64,000 nt of DNA from Nocardioides pini. Lineage in GTDB: Bacteria > Actinomycetota > Actinomycetes > Propionibacteriales > Nocardioidaceae. The notes under the pieces are model-generated. The model ran no database searches, was not told the DNA's origin, and saw only the letters and a list, made by a program, of their open reading frames with translations. The translations under genes and the position numbers were made by a program. The stretch spans positions 62,001 through 126,000 of the forward strand of contig NZ_JAPPUX010000001.1 in assembly GCF_026712185.1 (NCBI RefSeq), given 5' to 3'. This document shows positions 8,408 through 17,138 of the stretch, one piece after another (the first letter of the stretch is position 1; the number at the start of each line of letters is the position of its first letter).

Positions 8408-9442
8408 GTGACCCCCTCCCTCGCCGTCGGGTACAAGGCCTCCGCCGAGCAGTTCGGCCCCCGGGAGCTCGTCGAGCTCGGGGTCCGGGCCGAGGAGGTC
8501 GGCCTCGACAGCGTCTGGGTCAGCGACCACCTCCAGCCGTGGCGGCACGAGGGCGGTCACGCCCCCAGCGCCCTGGCCGCGCTCGCCGCGCTCGGTGAGC
8601 GCACCGAGCGCGTCGTGCTCGGCACGAGCGTGCTGACGCCGACGTTCCGCTACAACCCGGCCGTCCTCGCCCAGCAGCTCGCCACCATCGCCCTGCTCAA
8701 CCCCGGCCGCGTCGTGCTCGGTGTCGGGACCGGTGAGGCGCTCAACGAGATCTCCGTCGGCCTGCCGGAGTGGCCCGACTTCAAGGAGCGCTGGGCCCGC
8801 CTGCGCGAGGCCGTACGACTGATGCGCGAGCTGTGGGACGGCGAGCGGGTGACCTTCGAGGGCGAGTACTACCGCACCGTCGACGCCACGATCTACGACC
8901 GGCCCGAGGGCGGCGTACCGGTCTGGGTGGCCGCCGGCGGGCCGCAGATGGCGACGTACGCCGGCCGCGTGGGCGACGGCTTCATCTGCACCAGCGGCAA
9001 GGGGATGGACCTCTACACCGACAAGCTGCTGCCCGCCGTGGACGAGGGCCTCGCGGCCTCGGGTCGGCCCGGGCGGCGCTTCTCGCGGATGATCGAGATC
9101 AAGCTCTCCTACGCCGCCACCCGCGAGGAGGCCCTGGAGAACACCCGCTTCTGGGCGCCGCTGTCGCTCAGCGCCGAGGAGAAGCACCGTCTCGACGACC
9201 CCGTCGAGATGGCCGCCGCCGCGGACCGCCTGCCCATCGAGCAGGTGGCGTCACGCTGGATCGTGGCCACGACGCCGGACGAGGTCGTCGACGCGGTCCG
9301 GCCGTACGTCGACGCGGGTTTCGACCACCTGGTGCTGCACGGACCCGGGCACGACCAGGAGCAGCTCCTCGCCGACCTCGGCGAGCAGGTCGTGCCCGCC
9401 ATCCGCGCGCTCCGCGGCCCCCTTACGGCGCCGGCCGGGTGA
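8408..9442 (+). CDS. fgd: F420-dependent glucose-6-phosphate dehydrogenase (LLM family)
   Basis: 344 residues of the luciferase-like (LLM) TIM-barrel family. Residues matching the known catalytic set of mycobacterial Fgd1 are visible: His41 and Trp45 in [12 protein letters not shown], and Glu110 in [10 protein letters not shown]. Fgd oxidises glucose-6-phosphate to 6-phosphogluconolactone with coenzyme F420 and supplies reduced F420 to other reductases in the cytosol. Length matches the family (about 336-345). The start is GTG ([12 protein letters not shown]); no clear ribosome site precedes it. The 3' end overlaps the convergent membrane-protein gene by 20 bp. F420-dependent relatives with other substrates exist, but the triad argues for true Fgd. 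Confidence 0.85.
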   Translation: MTPSLAVGYKASAEQFGPRELVELGVRAEEVGLDSVWVSDHLQPWRHEGGHAPSALAALAALGERTERVVLGTSVLTPTFRYNPAVLAQQLATIALLNPGRVVLGVGTGEALNEISVGLPEWPDFKERWARLREAVRLMRELWDGERVTFEGEYYRTVDATIYDRPEGGVPVWVAAGGPQMATYAGRVGDGFICTSGKGMDLYTDKLLPAVDEGLAASGRPGRRFSRMIEIKLSYAATREEALENTRFWAPLSLSAEEKHRLDDPVEMAAAADRLPIEQVASRWIVATTPDEVVDAVRPYVDAGFDHLVLHGPGHDQEQLLADLGEQVVPAIRALRGPLTAPAG

Positions 9443-9839
9443 ACTCGGGCTCGACCTCGACCACGGCGAGGGCCCAGATGACCGCGACGTTCAGCCCGAT
9501 CAGGACCAGGGCCCAGAACGGGTAGTAGGGCAGCCACATGAAGTTGGCCGCCATGGCCAGCACCGCGATCGCGATGCCCGCCCACCTGGCCCACGCGGCG
9601 CCGGTGAACAGGAAGGCGCCGACCGCGATGAGGACGGCCCCGATGAGGAGGTGGATCCAGCCCCAGGTGGTCAGGTCGAAGTGGTAGGTGTACTCGGGCC
9701 CCCGGATGACGATGTCGTCGTTGGCGAGGGCGGCGATCGCCTGCAGGACCTGGAACAGGCCGACGGTCAGCAGCATGGCGGCCGCGAAGAGCATCAGCCC
9801 GGAGGCCCAGGCGTTGCGGGTGGAGTAGGTCGACGACAT
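9423..9839 (-). CDS. Small four-helix membrane protein (DUF7144-like)
   Basis: 138 residues with four hydrophobic helices (about 14-35, 60-82, 86-103 and 108-128) and few charged residues. This fits a small actinobacterial membrane protein family of unknown function annotated as DUF7144. The ATG ([11 protein letters not shown]) is chosen because GGAAGG sits five bases before it; a GTG two codons upstream lies on top of that site. The C-terminus ([11 protein letters not shown]) is hydrophilic. Function unknown. The gene converges on fgd with a short overlap. Confidence 0.75.
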   Translation of the reverse strand: MSSTYSTRNAWASGLMLFAAAMLLTVGLFQVLQAIAALANDDIVIRGPEYTYHFDLTTWGWIHLLIGAVLIAVGAFLFTGAAWARWAGIAIAVLAMAANFMWLPYYPFWALVLIGLNVAVIWALAVVEVEPEFTRPAP

Positions 9840-9898
9840 GTGCACCTTCCAATTTCGTGCCCCGGGTAGGGCGCCTGGTGGGTCGGGACGGAGCAGGA

Positions 9899-10333
9899 TC
9901 AGGTCGTGGCGGTGACGGTGCTCGCGTGCCCGCCGCGGACCGGGACGGGCGCTCGCATGCCGAAGCCGATCAGGGTGAACACGATGCCCACCCCGAAGGC
10001 CATGAACGCGACGCCGAAGGCGACCACGGAGGTGAACAGCGATGCCTGCAGGAAGGCCGAGTCCATGGCGGTCGCGCGGTTCGGGTCGTCCCGGTCGAGC
10101 TCGGAGTAGGTGAGACCGCCGGTGATCTTCATGGTGTGCTTGTCGATCACGTTCGCCTGGCAGTAGGCGGAGAACGGTCCGTCGACCTCGTCGCCCGCAA
10201 GACAGCTGGCGTCGTCCGACACGACGATCTTCTGGTCCGCGAGGGTGGTGCTGACGACCACCCAGGTGATGACGCCCGCGATGGCCATCACGATGCCCAC
10301 CACGATGGCGACGATCGAAGCTGTCGAGCGCAT
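9899..10333 (-). CDS. Two-helix membrane protein of unknown function
   Basis: 144 residues. An N-terminal membrane helix (SIVAIVVGIVMAIAGVITWV) is followed by an exported or luminal segment of about 60 residues with two cysteines (ASCLAGDEVDGPFSAYCQAN), which could form a disulfide, and then a second helix (VVAFGVAFMAFGVGIVFTLI) with a short tail. Homologues are often mislabelled 'aromatic ring-opening dioxygenase LigA'; there is no dioxygenase fold here. GGAGAG precedes the ATG. Function not recognised. Confidence 0.75.
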   Translation of the reverse strand: MRSTASIVAIVVGIVMAIAGVITWVVVSTTLADQKIVVSDDASCLAGDEVDGPFSAYCQANVIDKHTMKITGGLTYSELDRDDPNRATAMDSAFLQASLFTSVVAFGVAFMAFGVGIVFTLIGFGMRAPVPVRGGHASTVTATT

Positions 10334-10476
10334 GGTCTCTCCTCCGTGTGGTCCGACAGCCTCACCGTCGCGGTCCCGGGGGGTGGGCGGCATCCCCCGG
10401 GCGGGGTGAGGTTTGCCGCGGCCAGGGCGCGGGCGCGCCGGACAAGATGTGGCTGAGCCCGCTCTCCGATCGATGC

Positions 10477-12267
10477 CTACGACGTAGCCTGCGGACTGCC
10501 CACCGTCCTCATGACCAGGACAGCGAGGTCGTCGGCGAGCTGGTCGCCGCTGAAGTCGTGGACCGCGTCGACGAGGCGGGTGGAGATCTCGGCTGCGGTC
10601 CTGGCGGAAGCACACCCCAGCACGGCCGTGACGCGCTCGACCCCGAACATCTCGCGTTCCCGGCGTGCCTCGACGAGGCCGTCGGTGAAGACGCACAGGA
10701 GGTCGCCCGGGCCCAGGTGGACGGTGGTGTCGTGAAGCTCGGGATCGTCGAACAGCGCGAGCGCGGTCCCCAGCGCGCCGACCTCCTCGGCGCCACCCGT
10801 GGCCCGCACCACGATCGGAGGATGGTGCCCGGCCAGGGTGAACACCACGGTGGCGCCCTCCGGGTCCGGGCGCACCTGCCCGTACACGAGGGTGCAGTGG
10901 CGCTCGAGGTCGGTCTGGCCGAGCAGGCTGGCGTTCACCTGGCGCACCGTCTCGCTGGGCATGGCGTCGGCGGCGGCCAGCGCGCGGAGCGTGTACCTCG
11001 TGGCCGCACTCACCGTCGCCGCCTCTGCGCCCTTCCCGCTGACGTCGCCCAGCACGAAGCCCCACGTGTCCTGGCCCAGGTCGAACACGTCGAGGAAGTC
11101 GCCCCCCACCTCCCGGCCGTCGCCGGCAGGCAGGTACTGGCTGGCGAGCTCGATGCCCCGGACGTCGGGGAGCATCGGCGGCACCATGCTGGCCTGCAGC
11201 GCCGCCGCCACCCGTGACTGGTCCTCCAGGAGGCGCTCGAGGCGCTGTCGGTCGTGGACCCGCTCGGTGATCTCGTGCAGCACCACCACCACACCCGCCG
11301 GGCGGCCCGTCACGTCGCTGAGCTGCTGGCGGGAGACGTCGAAGGTCCGGCGGTGCGGCGCTCCGTCGAGGTCGGGCAGGTCGAGCTCCAGGGTCCCCTC
11401 GTCGGTGGCGTCGGCCGGCACGACGTCCGCCAGCCACCGGCCCAGCGACGCCGTACGGCTCGTCCCGAGCAGCTCGGTGGCCGCCGGGTTGAGGTCGACG
11501 ATCCGCCCGTAGGGGTCGGCCACGAAGACGGCGTCGGCCATCCTCTCGAGCACGGCGCTGCGGGCGAGGGGACCCAGGTCCACGAGCCGCTCGTGGAAGA
11601 GCCCCCAGACCAGAACCGCCCCCGTGAGGGTGAACGCGAACGGCGTGAGGTCGATGGAGGCGAACCAGCCGACGTTGGTGTTGTGCAGCGCGTTCACCGC
11701 CAGGGGGACGAGCGCGGCGACGACGAGCACCACCGCCATCCGGCGGTAGGTGCGCGCCAGGCGCCCCGTGCTGACGACGAACAGCACGGTGGCCCCGACG
11801 AGGATGAGGTAGTTGTAGCCGAAGAACGCGTTGAACAGCGGACCCCCCTCGACCTCGGGGACCTCGCCGTCCGCAGCCGGAGGGTACGACCGCAGCAGGT
11901 CGTGGGTGGCGGGGATCGCGAGCAGCAGCGTCGTGGTGATCGGTACGACGGCGAGGGCGCACAGCAGCCGCCAGGTCACCCACCGTTGCCAGCCGACGTA
12001 CTGCAGCACGAAGACGAACCACGCGGGCGCGAGGGTGACGATGCCGAGGTACTTCAGGTCGCCCCACAGGCTCTTGAGCCCGACGTCGTCGACGCCGAGC
12101 TCGACCGCGTAGGCGACGCCCCACCAGGCCCCCGCCAGGAGCAGGACGGCCAGGCTCCAGCCCATCCGCGCGTCCCGGCGCCAGGCGACGTAGGCCGCCA
12201 GGCAGGCCAGCGCGATACCGGCCGTCGCCATGACCGTCGCGAAGGACGTCAGCACCCCGAGTCCCAT
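10477..12267 (-). CDS. Membrane PAS-SpoIIE (PP2C-type) serine phosphatase
   Basis: 596 residues. About 1-225 form a seven-helix membrane sensor of the histidine-kinase N-terminal 7TM type. A PAS domain follows at about 235-345 (ADAVFVADPYGRIVDLNPAA; VVVVLHEITERVHDRQRLER), and a SpoIIE/PP2C catalytic domain occupies about 355-590. Metal-binding acidic blocks are intact: GGDFLDVFDL, LGDVSGKG, FTDGLVEARR and LADDLAVLVM. These phosphatases dephosphorylate anti-anti-sigma factors and so release SigB/SigF-type sigmas; a SigF-like gene lies about 2 kb away but the STAS and anti-sigma partners are absent here. GAGGGGGCGG precedes the ATG. Confidence 0.9.
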   Translation of the reverse strand: MGLGVLTSFATVMATAGIALACLAAYVAWRRDARMGWSLAVLLLAGAWWGVAYAVELGVDDVGLKSLWGDLKYLGIVTLAPAWFVFVLQYVGWQRWVTWRLLCALAVVPITTTLLLAIPATHDLLRSYPPAADGEVPEVEGGPLFNAFFGYNYLILVGATVLFVVSTGRLARTYRRMAVVLVVAALVPLAVNALHNTNVGWFASIDLTPFAFTLTGAVLVWGLFHERLVDLGPLARSAVLERMADAVFVADPYGRIVDLNPAATELLGTSRTASLGRWLADVVPADATDEGTLELDLPDLDGAPHRRTFDVSRQQLSDVTGRPAGVVVVLHEITERVHDRQRLERLLEDQSRVAAALQASMVPPMLPDVRGIELASQYLPAGDGREVGGDFLDVFDLGQDTWGFVLGDVSGKGAEAATVSAATRYTLRALAAADAMPSETVRQVNASLLGQTDLERHCTLVYGQVRPDPEGATVVFTLAGHHPPIVVRATGGAEEVGALGTALALFDDPELHDTTVHLGPGDLLCVFTDGLVEARREREMFGVERVTAVLGCASARTAAEISTRLVDAVHDFSGDQLADDLAVLVMRTVGSPQATS

Positions 12268-12703
12268 TCCGCCCCCTCAAGCGGCACAGCCCCCGACCAC
12301 CGCCCCGCGAGACCGCGACGGGAGCAGCTGGCCGCGATCCGTCCATTGTCGTGACGCCCCGAGACCCTCCGCCCCGACCAGATCCACCTATTCACCACTT
12401 TTGGGGTCATGTCCAGTCCCGGACGGGATGACGACACGAATACCCGGGCCGTGGCGGCGAGGACTAGACCATCGGTGGGAATTCGGCCCGACGTGGCGCA
12501 TCGTTGAGGTCTCCCTACCAACAGCGGATGCGTCCCCTTCGTGGCGACGCGCGGGAGGTCCGCAGCACGGGATCTCGGGGGCGCTTGCGAGCCGGCCGCC
12601 GTGATCACGCGGGGTCCGTCGAGGGTGCGCTGACGAGCCGGCCTCAGTCGGACCCCTCGCTGCGCCCACCGGGCGGGCACGGACCAGGACGTCGCCCCGG
12701 CGC
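12268..12703. other. 436-bp intergenic region without a convincing gene
   Basis: No open frame here has credible protein character; those present are Arg/Pro-rich. The first part holds the ribosome site of the phosphatase gene. On the minus strand CGGGTAT (12440-12446) resembles the -10 of SigB/SigF-type promoters, but no GTTT-like -35 lies at the right distance, so I do not call it. No tRNA-like cloverleaf was seen. Both flanking genes are on the minus strand. Confidence 0.5.
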
Positions 12704-14104
12704 CTACGAGTCGAAGCCCAGCCCGGCCCGGTCGAGCACGCGCAGGAAGCCGTTGCGCCGGCCCTCGCGGTGGTCGGCGCGGTCGAGGGACCAGCGGGTG
12801 AGGTTGATGCCGGCGGAGGCCAGCGGCTCCGGCGGGAAGGGCAGCGGGCGCTCGCGCACCATGCGCAGCGCAGTGCGCTCCGTCGGCTGCCCGGCGAGGA
12901 GGTCGAGCAGCACCTCGGCCGCCCAGCGGGTTGCCCCGACGCCGAGCCCGGTGAACCCTGCAGCGTGGGCGACGCGGCCGCCGTGGGTGGTGCCGTAGAA
13001 CGCCGCGAACTGCGTGGAGGTGTCGATGGCGCCGGCCCAGCGGTGGGTGAAGCGGATCCCCTCGAGCTGGGGGAACGTCGCGAGGAAGTGCGACGCCAGC
13101 CGCGCGTGGCTCTCGGGCCGGTCCTCGTGGCGCGGGTGGAGCCGTCCGCCGGCCGGGTAGACGGCGTCGTACCCGCCCCACAGCACGCGGTCGTCGGCCG
13201 TCAGCCGGGCGTAGTGGAACTGGTTGGCGAGGTCGCCGAGCCCCTGCCGGCCGGCCCAGGCGATCGAGGCGCGCTGCTCGGCGGAGAGCGGCTCGGTGAC
13301 GAGCACGTAGTCGTAGACCGGCACGGTCATCAGCCGGTTGCGCTTCAACAGGGAGGGGAAGACGCCGGTGGCGAGGACGACGCAGTCCGAGGTGACGGTG
13401 GCCCGGTCCGTGGCGACCTCGACCTGGTCGCCCTCACGCCGGACCGCCGTGACGGCGGAGTGCTCGTGGACCTCGACCCCGAGCTCGGCCGCCGCCCGCG
13501 CGAGGCCGAGCGCGAGCCGCGCCGGGTGGACCAGCGCGGTGTCGCTGGAGAGCTCGCCGCCGAGGAACAGCGGGCTGTCGACCAGCGTGCGCGTCGCCGC
13601 CGCGTCGAGGACCTCACCCCCGAGCCAGGCGAGCTGGTGCTCCTCGACCGCGACGGACAGCTGTCCGGTGCGCTCCCACTCGCAGGCCAGGCCGAGGTCG
13701 CGCACGTCGGCCTCGAAGGCGTCGAGGTTCTCGGCGCCCAGCCGCTCGAGGACGTCGTGCTCCTCGGGCCAGCGGGACCGGCCGTTCTCCTCGCCGTGGG
13801 TGAGCGAGGCCTCGCAGAAGCCGCCGTTGCGTCCCGACGCGGCCCAGCCGACGGTCTGCGCCTCGAGCAGCACGACCCGTCGTCCGGGGTCGCGACGCTT
13901 GGCGTGGACGGCCGCCCAGAGGCCGAGGTAGCCGCCGCCGACGACGGTGAGGTCGGCGCGAGCGGGTGCGGTGAGCGGGTCGTACGACGGCACGGCCCCG
14001 ACGTCGTCGAGCCAGAACACCGACCGCGCGCAGCCGGCCAGCGACGCGGCAACGACCCGTGGGTCCGGCGCGTGCCGCTCGAAGGCGGTGAGGTGGGCGG
14101 GCAC
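12704..14104 (-). CDS. FAD-dependent amine oxidoreductase (DAO family, PuuB-like)
   Basis: 466 residues. The FAD Rossmann motif ADLTVVGGGYLGLWAAVHAK lies at about residues 50-69, and WAASGRNGGFCEASLTHG is the flavin-contact block typical of the DAO superfamily. The C-terminal part has VAHAAGFTGLGVGATRWAAE, another FAD contact. The overall pattern resembles gamma-glutamylputrescine oxidase and related amine oxidases, which oxidise a primary or secondary amine to an aldehyde. It is last in a minus-strand run with the aminotransferase (16 bp gap) and semialdehyde dehydrogenase, which fits polyamine or amino-acid catabolism. The GTG start is not strongly supported; a start about 15-20 residues later is possible. 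Confidence 0.82.
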   Translation of the reverse strand: MPAHLTAFERHAPDPRVVAASLAGCARSVFWLDDVGAVPSYDPLTAPARADLTVVGGGYLGLWAAVHAKRRDPGRRVVLLEAQTVGWAASGRNGGFCEASLTHGEENGRSRWPEEHDVLERLGAENLDAFEADVRDLGLACEWERTGQLSVAVEEHQLAWLGGEVLDAAATRTLVDSPLFLGGELSSDTALVHPARLALGLARAAAELGVEVHEHSAVTAVRREGDQVEVATDRATVTSDCVVLATGVFPSLLKRNRLMTVPVYDYVLVTEPLSAEQRASIAWAGRQGLGDLANQFHYARLTADDRVLWGGYDAVYPAGGRLHPRHEDRPESHARLASHFLATFPQLEGIRFTHRWAGAIDTSTQFAAFYGTTHGGRVAHAAGFTGLGVGATRWAAEVLLDLLAGQPTERTALRMVRERPLPFPPEPLASAGINLTRWSLDRADHREGRRNGFLRVLDRAGLGFDS

Positions 14105-14120
14105 GGGTGACGCAGCGGTG

Positions 14121-15476
14121 TCAGCCGGCGGCCGCGGCGAGGGCCGCGTCGAGGATCGCGATGCCCTCGCGTGCCTCGTCGTCCGTGGTGGTCAGCGGCG
14201 GGACGACGTGGATCCGGTTGTAGTTGACGAAGGGCAGCATGCCGCGCTCCTGGCACCCCTTCACGATCGCGGCCACCTCCGGGCTGGAGCCGCCGTAGGG
14301 CGCCAGCGGCTCGCGGGTGGCGCGGTCGCTGACCAGCTCGACGGCCCAGAAGGCCCCGGTGCCGCGGACCTCGCCGATCCACGCGTGCCGGTCGGCGAGC
14401 TCGCGGAGCCCGGGGCCGAGCACCTCGGCACCAAGGCGCTCGGCGCGACCGACCACGTCGTCGTCCTCCATCGCGCGGATGGTCGCCACGGCCGCGGCGC
14501 ACGCGAGCGGGTGGCCCGAGTAGGTGAGTCCTCCGGGGTAGGTCCGGTGCGCGAAGGTCGCGTGGATCTCGTCGCTGATCGCCACGCCGCCGAGCGGGAC
14601 GTAGCCGGAGTTCACGCCCTTGGCGAAGGTCAGCAGGTCGGGCACCGTGTCGCCGTGCTCGACGGCGAACCACCGCCCGGCGCGGCCGAAGCCCGACATC
14701 ACCTCGTCGGCGACGAGCACGATGCCGTGGCGGTCGCAGATGTCGCGGACGCCGGCGAGGTAGCCCGGCGGCGGGACCATGATCCCGGCGGTGCCGGGGA
14801 TCGCCTCGAGGACGACGGCCGCGATCGTCGAGGGCCCCTCGAGCGCGACCACCTGCTCGAGGTGCTCGAGCGCGCGCTCGCACTCCTCGGCCTCGGTGGT
14901 CGCGTGGAAGGGGCTGCGGTAGAGGAACGGGCCGAAGAAGTGCACCGTGCCGGCCGACGCGTGGTCGCTGGCCCACCGGCGGGGGTCGCCGGTCATGTTG
15001 ACCGCCAGGTGCGTGCCGCCGTGGTAGCTGCGGTACGTCGTCAGCACCTTGTGCCGGCCGGTGTGCAGCCGCGCCATGCGTACGGCGTGCTCGTTGGCGT
15101 CGGCACCGCCGTTGGTGAAGAAGACGTGGTCGAGGTCGCCGGGGGTGTGGCTCGCGACCAGGCGAGCGGCCTCGGACCGGGTGCCGTTGGCCATCGCCGG
15201 GGCGATGGTGCACAGGTGCTCGGCCTGCTCCCTGATCGCGGCGACGACGCGGGGGTGCTGGTGGCCGAGGTTGGTGAAGACCAGCTGGGAGGAGAAGTCG
15301 AGGTAGCGCTTCCCCTCGCCGTCCCAGACGTGGCTGCCCTCCGCGCGGGTGACCACCATCGGGCTGATCTCGGCCTGGGCCGACCAGGAGTGGAAGACGT
15401 GGGCGCGGTCGAGCTCGTAGGCGCGCTGCGCGTCGTACGTGCTGGCCAGGTCGCTGGCGATCGTGGTCTCAGTCAT
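14121..15476 (-). CDS. Class III (omega) PLP-dependent aminotransferase
   Basis: 451 residues of the class III fold. The PLP lysine is in LLTFAKGVNSGYVPLGG and the PLP-ring aspartate in VLVADEVMSGFGRAGRW; FFTNGGADANEHAVRMAR matches the phosphate-binding region. Members use beta-alanine, GABA, putrescine or similar omega-amino donors with pyruvate or 2-oxoglutarate. The gene overlaps the CoA-acylating semialdehyde dehydrogenase by 8 bp, a pairing known from beta-alanine degradation (beta-alanine to malonate semialdehyde to acetyl-CoA). The amine oxidase and aminobutyraldehyde-type dehydrogenase nearby would also fit putrescine. The exact donor is not decidable. Confidence 0.88.
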   Translation of the reverse strand: MTETTIASDLASTYDAQRAYELDRAHVFHSWSAQAEISPMVVTRAEGSHVWDGEGKRYLDFSSQLVFTNLGHQHPRVVAAIREQAEHLCTIAPAMANGTRSEAARLVASHTPGDLDHVFFTNGGADANEHAVRMARLHTGRHKVLTTYRSYHGGTHLAVNMTGDPRRWASDHASAGTVHFFGPFLYRSPFHATTEAEECERALEHLEQVVALEGPSTIAAVVLEAIPGTAGIMVPPPGYLAGVRDICDRHGIVLVADEVMSGFGRAGRWFAVEHGDTVPDLLTFAKGVNSGYVPLGGVAISDEIHATFAHRTYPGGLTYSGHPLACAAAVATIRAMEDDDVVGRAERLGAEVLGPGLRELADRHAWIGEVRGTGAFWAVELVSDRATREPLAPYGGSSPEVAAIVKGCQERGMLPFVNYNRIHVVPPLTTTDDEAREGIAILDAALAAAAG

Positions 15477-17028
15477 TGCGCGGGAACCCCAGCTCGAGGC
15501 CGCCCTCGGGGCGGTTGGCGGGGTCGATCCACCGGGTGGTGACGACCTTGCCGCGGGTGAAGAAGTGGACGCCCTCGGTGCCGTGGGCGTGGGTGTCGCC
15601 GAAGAGCGAGCGCTTCCAGCCGCCGAAGGAGTAGTAGGCGACCGGCACCGGGACCGGCACGTTGACGCCGATCATCCCCACGGTGACGTCCGCCTCGAAC
15701 CGCCGGGCCGCCCCGCCGTCGTTGGTGAAGACCGCGGTGCCGTTGCCGTACTCGTTGGCGTTGACCAGCGCGACCGCCTCGTCGTAGGACCCGACCCGGA
15801 CGACCGAGAGGACCGGTCCGAAGATCTCCTCGCGATAGATGTCCATGTCGGGGGTGACGTCGTCGAACAGGGTCGGGCCGAGCCAGAAGCCCTCCTCGCC
15901 GCCGCGGGCGGCGACGTCGCGGCCGTCGACGACGACCTTCGCGCCGGCCGCTTCACCGGCGTCGATGAACGAGCTGACGCGGTCGCGGTGGGCCTTCGTC
16001 ACGAGCGGGCCCATGTCGGCCTCCTTCTGCCCATCGGTCGCCTCCTTCCCGCCGTCGCCGATGAGCAGGGTGCGGGTGCGGTCGGCGATCCGGGCGACCA
16101 GCTCGTCGCCGATCGGGTCGACCGCCACCAGCACGCTGATCGCCATGCAGCGCTCGCCCGCGCTGCCGTAGCCGGCGTTGACCGCCGAGTCCGCGGCCAG
16201 GTCGAGGTCGGCGTCGGGCAGGACGACCATGTGGTTCTTCGCGCCGCCGAGGGCCTGGACGCGCTTGCCGTTCCGGCTGGCGGTCTCGTAGACGTACTCC
16301 GCGATCGGGGTCGAGCCGACGAAGCTGATCGCCTGCACCTCGGGGCTGGTGAGCAGCGCGTCGACGGCGGTCTTGTCGCCGTGGAGGACGTTGAAGACAC
16401 CGTCGGGGAGGCCGGCCTCCTGCCACAGCGCGGCGAGCCAGGTGGCCGCGCTCGGGTCCTTCTCGCTCGGCTTGAGGACGACGGTGTTGCCCGCCGCGAT
16501 GGCGATGGGGAAGAACCACATCGGCACCATGGCCGGGAAGTTGAAGGGGCTGATGATGCCCACGACGCCGAGCGGCACGCGCTTGGAGTGGACGTCGATG
16601 CCGGTCGACGCCTCCTCGCTGTGGCCGCCCTTGAGCAGGTGGGAGATGCCGCAGGCGAACTCGACGACCTCGAGGCCGCGGGCGATCTCGCCCATCGCGT
16701 CCGAGTGCACCTTGCCGTGCTCGGCGGTGATGATCGCGGCGAGCTCCTCCTTGCGCGCGTTGAGCAGCTCGCGGAAGGAGAAGAGGACCTGCGTACGTCG
16801 CGCGAGGGACGTGGTGCCCCAGGAGCGGGCGGCGCGGGAGGCGGCCGCGATGACGTGGGCGGCGTCGGCCTCGCTGGCGAGCGCGACGCGACCGGTCACG
16901 CGGCCGGTCGCGGGGTTGGTGACGTCGGCCCAGCCGGTGGGCGATCCGGTCAGGGGCGAGCCGTCGACCCAGTGCACGATCTCGACGGGTGCGTCGACCG
17001 GGCCGTCGGTGGGGCTGGAGGTGGTCAT
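15469..17028 (-). CDS. mmsA: CoA-acylating methylmalonate/malonate-semialdehyde dehydrogenase
   Basis: 519 residues of the MmsA/IolA branch of aldehyde dehydrogenases. The catalytic Cys is in YGSAGERCMAISV. The position of the general base used by hydrolytic ALDHs is replaced (QALGGAKNHMVV instead of ELGGK), which is the signature of the CoA-acylating subgroup. SPFNFPAMVPMWFFP supplies the oxyanion Asn. It converts malonate or methylmalonate semialdehyde plus CoA and NAD to acetyl- or propionyl-CoA and CO2. The ATG giving MTTSSPTDG has AGGA eight bases upstream; an ATG three codons earlier overlaps that site. It is first gene of the minus-strand catabolic run and divergent from the PucR regulator. 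Confidence 0.9.
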   Translation of the reverse strand: MTTSSPTDGPVDAPVEIVHWVDGSPLTGSPTGWADVTNPATGRVTGRVALASEADAAHVIAAASRAARSWGTTSLARRTQVLFSFRELLNARKEELAAIITAEHGKVHSDAMGEIARGLEVVEFACGISHLLKGGHSEEASTGIDVHSKRVPLGVVGIISPFNFPAMVPMWFFPIAIAAGNTVVLKPSEKDPSAATWLAALWQEAGLPDGVFNVLHGDKTAVDALLTSPEVQAISFVGSTPIAEYVYETASRNGKRVQALGGAKNHMVVLPDADLDLAADSAVNAGYGSAGERCMAISVLVAVDPIGDELVARIADRTRTLLIGDGGKEATDGQKEADMGPLVTKAHRDRVSSFIDAGEAAGAKVVVDGRDVAARGGEEGFWLGPTLFDDVTPDMDIYREEIFGPVLSVVRVGSYDEAVALVNANEYGNGTAVFTNDGGAARRFEADVTVGMIGVNVPVPVPVAYYSFGGWKRSLFGDTHAHGTEGVHFFTRGKVVTTRWIDPANRPEGGLELGFPRND

Positions 17029-17122
17029 GCCGCTCATCCTGCTCGTCGTACGTCGTCGCGACGGGTGTCGGATCGTCGGCATCGGCCGCGGCAGCCGGAC
17101 ACTTCGTCACCCCGCGTCGGCG

Positions 17123-17138
17123 TAGTCTGGACGGCGTG
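17123..17138 (+). promoter_or_regulatory. Leaderless promoter of the pucR-like gene
   Basis: TAGTCT (17123-17128), then 7 nt, then the GTG start at 17136. This is the spacing expected when transcription begins on the start codon, and it favours this GTG over the ATG four codons later. No good -35 seen. Confidence 0.55.

Noticed and set aside
9899..10333. Annotation as aromatic ring-opening dioxygenase LigA
   Set aside because: The 144-residue protein has two membrane helices and no dioxygenase fold or metal ligands; the name is a propagated database error.
11254..12354. Long plus-strand open frame opposite the SpoIIE phosphatase
   Set aside because: Low-complexity Arg/Gly/His-rich translation, with no start signal; the opposite strand holds clear PAS and SpoIIE motifs.
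12440..12446. SigF-type promoter (CGGGTAT on the minus strand)
   Set aside because: No GTTT-like -35 at 15-17 bp, and the site is about 170 bp from the nearest start.
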